6,135 bases of DNA from Candidatus Aminicenantota bacterium. Its GTDB lineage: Bacteria; Acidobacteriota; Aminicenantia; UBA2199. The DNA lies in the NCBI GenBank assembly GCA_023136725.1, contig JAGLQR010000113.1:1-6135 (forward strand), given 5' to 3'. Positions 5,665 through 6,135 of the stretch are shown piece by piece. The number at the start of each line of letters is the position of its first letter. The first letter of the stretch is position 1. The translations under genes were made by a program, and so were the position numbers. The notes under the pieces were generated by a model. It saw nothing but the letters and a program-made list of their open reading frames with translations, was not told where the DNA came from and ran no database searches.

Positions 5665-6135
5665 TTATAAAGTCCAGTTCTTTGCATAATCCCTTTCTGT
5701 AAGGATCCTGATGTTAAGAAAATCCTCACCCGGGAATAGGGAAGATATATCATCCCCATTCTTTACAGTGAAAATGATCTTCAGCTCATCACCCTCTTTC
5801 CCATCAAAAACAAAAAATGGTATACGGCATTCGAGTATGTCACCGAAAAAACATTCAGGTTCATGATCACCATGCTCAAGATAAACTGTTGACCTTATAT
5901 CTTTGTTCTCAATATTCAGTTCAAATGAAAGATTTCCGGACCTATACTTTACGGCCTCTTCCTTCATCTCAATATTGAAATAAAGATTCTCTTTATCAAA
6001 ACAATACTTTATTTTCCTGAATACAGGATGTGATATATAGATAGCACTGGCCATATTACCAGTTTCTATTTCCCCGCATCCGAACCATTCATAAATCGAA
6101 GTATCTTTTCCATCAATAGCAGGAGAAAGATACCT
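5665..6135 (-). CDS. Probable GH57-type glycoside hydrolase, C-terminal part (5' end outside window)
   Basis: The frame on the - strand is open from the right edge (6135) to TAA at 5665-5667, giving 156 visible residues. The ATG at 6054 is therefore internal and should not be taken as the start. The visible start, SPAIDGKDTSIYEWFGCG (residues 4-21), followed by KIKYCFDKENLYFNIEM (about 42-58), resembles, from memory, the C-terminal beta-rich region of GH57 alpha-amylase/amylopullulanase-like proteins. These have a PxIDGxxxxxYEWxGxG motif and then a YYGFDxENLYLRLD-type strand. The end, ERDYAKNWTL, also fits that region, which often closes with an NW-x-V/L tail. The catalytic GH57 domain would lie outside the window, so activity cannot be judged. 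If correct, it acts on alpha-glucans such as starch or glycogen. It converges with perR; 61 bases separate them. Confidence 0.6.
   Translation of the reverse strand, partial: RYLSPAIDGKDTSIYEWFGCGEIETGNMASAIYISHPVFRKIKYCFDKENLYFNIEMKEEAVKYRSGNLSFELNIENKDIRSTVYLEHGDHEPECFFGDILECRIPFFVFDGKEGDELKIIFTVKNGDDISSLFPGEDFLNIRILTERDYAKNWTL

Noticed and set aside
1..6135. CRISPR arrays, tRNA or rRNA genes, integrase or transposase genes
   Set aside because: No direct-repeat array, cloverleaf-like segment, conserved rRNA stretch or mobile-element protein was found on either strand.

Overview
The window is AT-rich bacterial chromosome with well-formed Shine-Dalgarno sites ahead of most genes. Gene content (several exported Kre9/KNH-domain proteins, one with CARDB repeats, plus UvrB, a PerR-type Fur protein and what looks like a GH57 glycoside hydrolase) suggests a free-living, probably anaerobic or microaerophilic environmental bacterium. 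The sequence alone does not fix a phylum.

Layout. Bases 1-2871 (+) hold three tandem genes for exported beta-sandwich proteins. The first enters from the left edge and ends at 460. The second (501-1892) has a signal peptide, two Kre9/KNH modules and two CARDB modules. The third (2122-2871) has a signal peptide and two Kre9/KNH modules. All look like duplicates and reshufflings of one module. The first two are 40 bases apart and probably co-transcribed; the third follows a 229-base gap. Bases 2963-4891 (-) are a complete uvrB, convergent with the third gene. The two share a bidirectional terminator whose loop contains the uvrB stop codon.

Bases 4892-4993 are a divergent intergenic region. It carries a near-consensus sigma70-type promoter (TTGACA, 17-base spacer, TATATT) for a two-gene operon on the + strand: a 59-residue winged-helix protein (4994-5173) and a PerR-like Fur-family regulator (5181-5603). 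An imperfect PerR-box-like dyad lies in the promoter spacer, which would suit autoregulation. After a short convergent gap holding what looks like half of a GGGGACGGAGGAAC-type palindrome, the last 471 bases (-) are the C-terminal part of a probable GH57-type carbohydrate-active enzyme entering from the right edge.

The genes form three unrelated units: an exported, probably adhesive or surface protein family; DNA repair; and metal/peroxide-responsive regulation beside carbohydrate metabolism. I did not find a clearly new molecular system. The points most worth checking are the Kre9/KNH module cluster, the winged-helix/PerR operon with its promoter-embedded dyad, and the half-palindrome near 5619.
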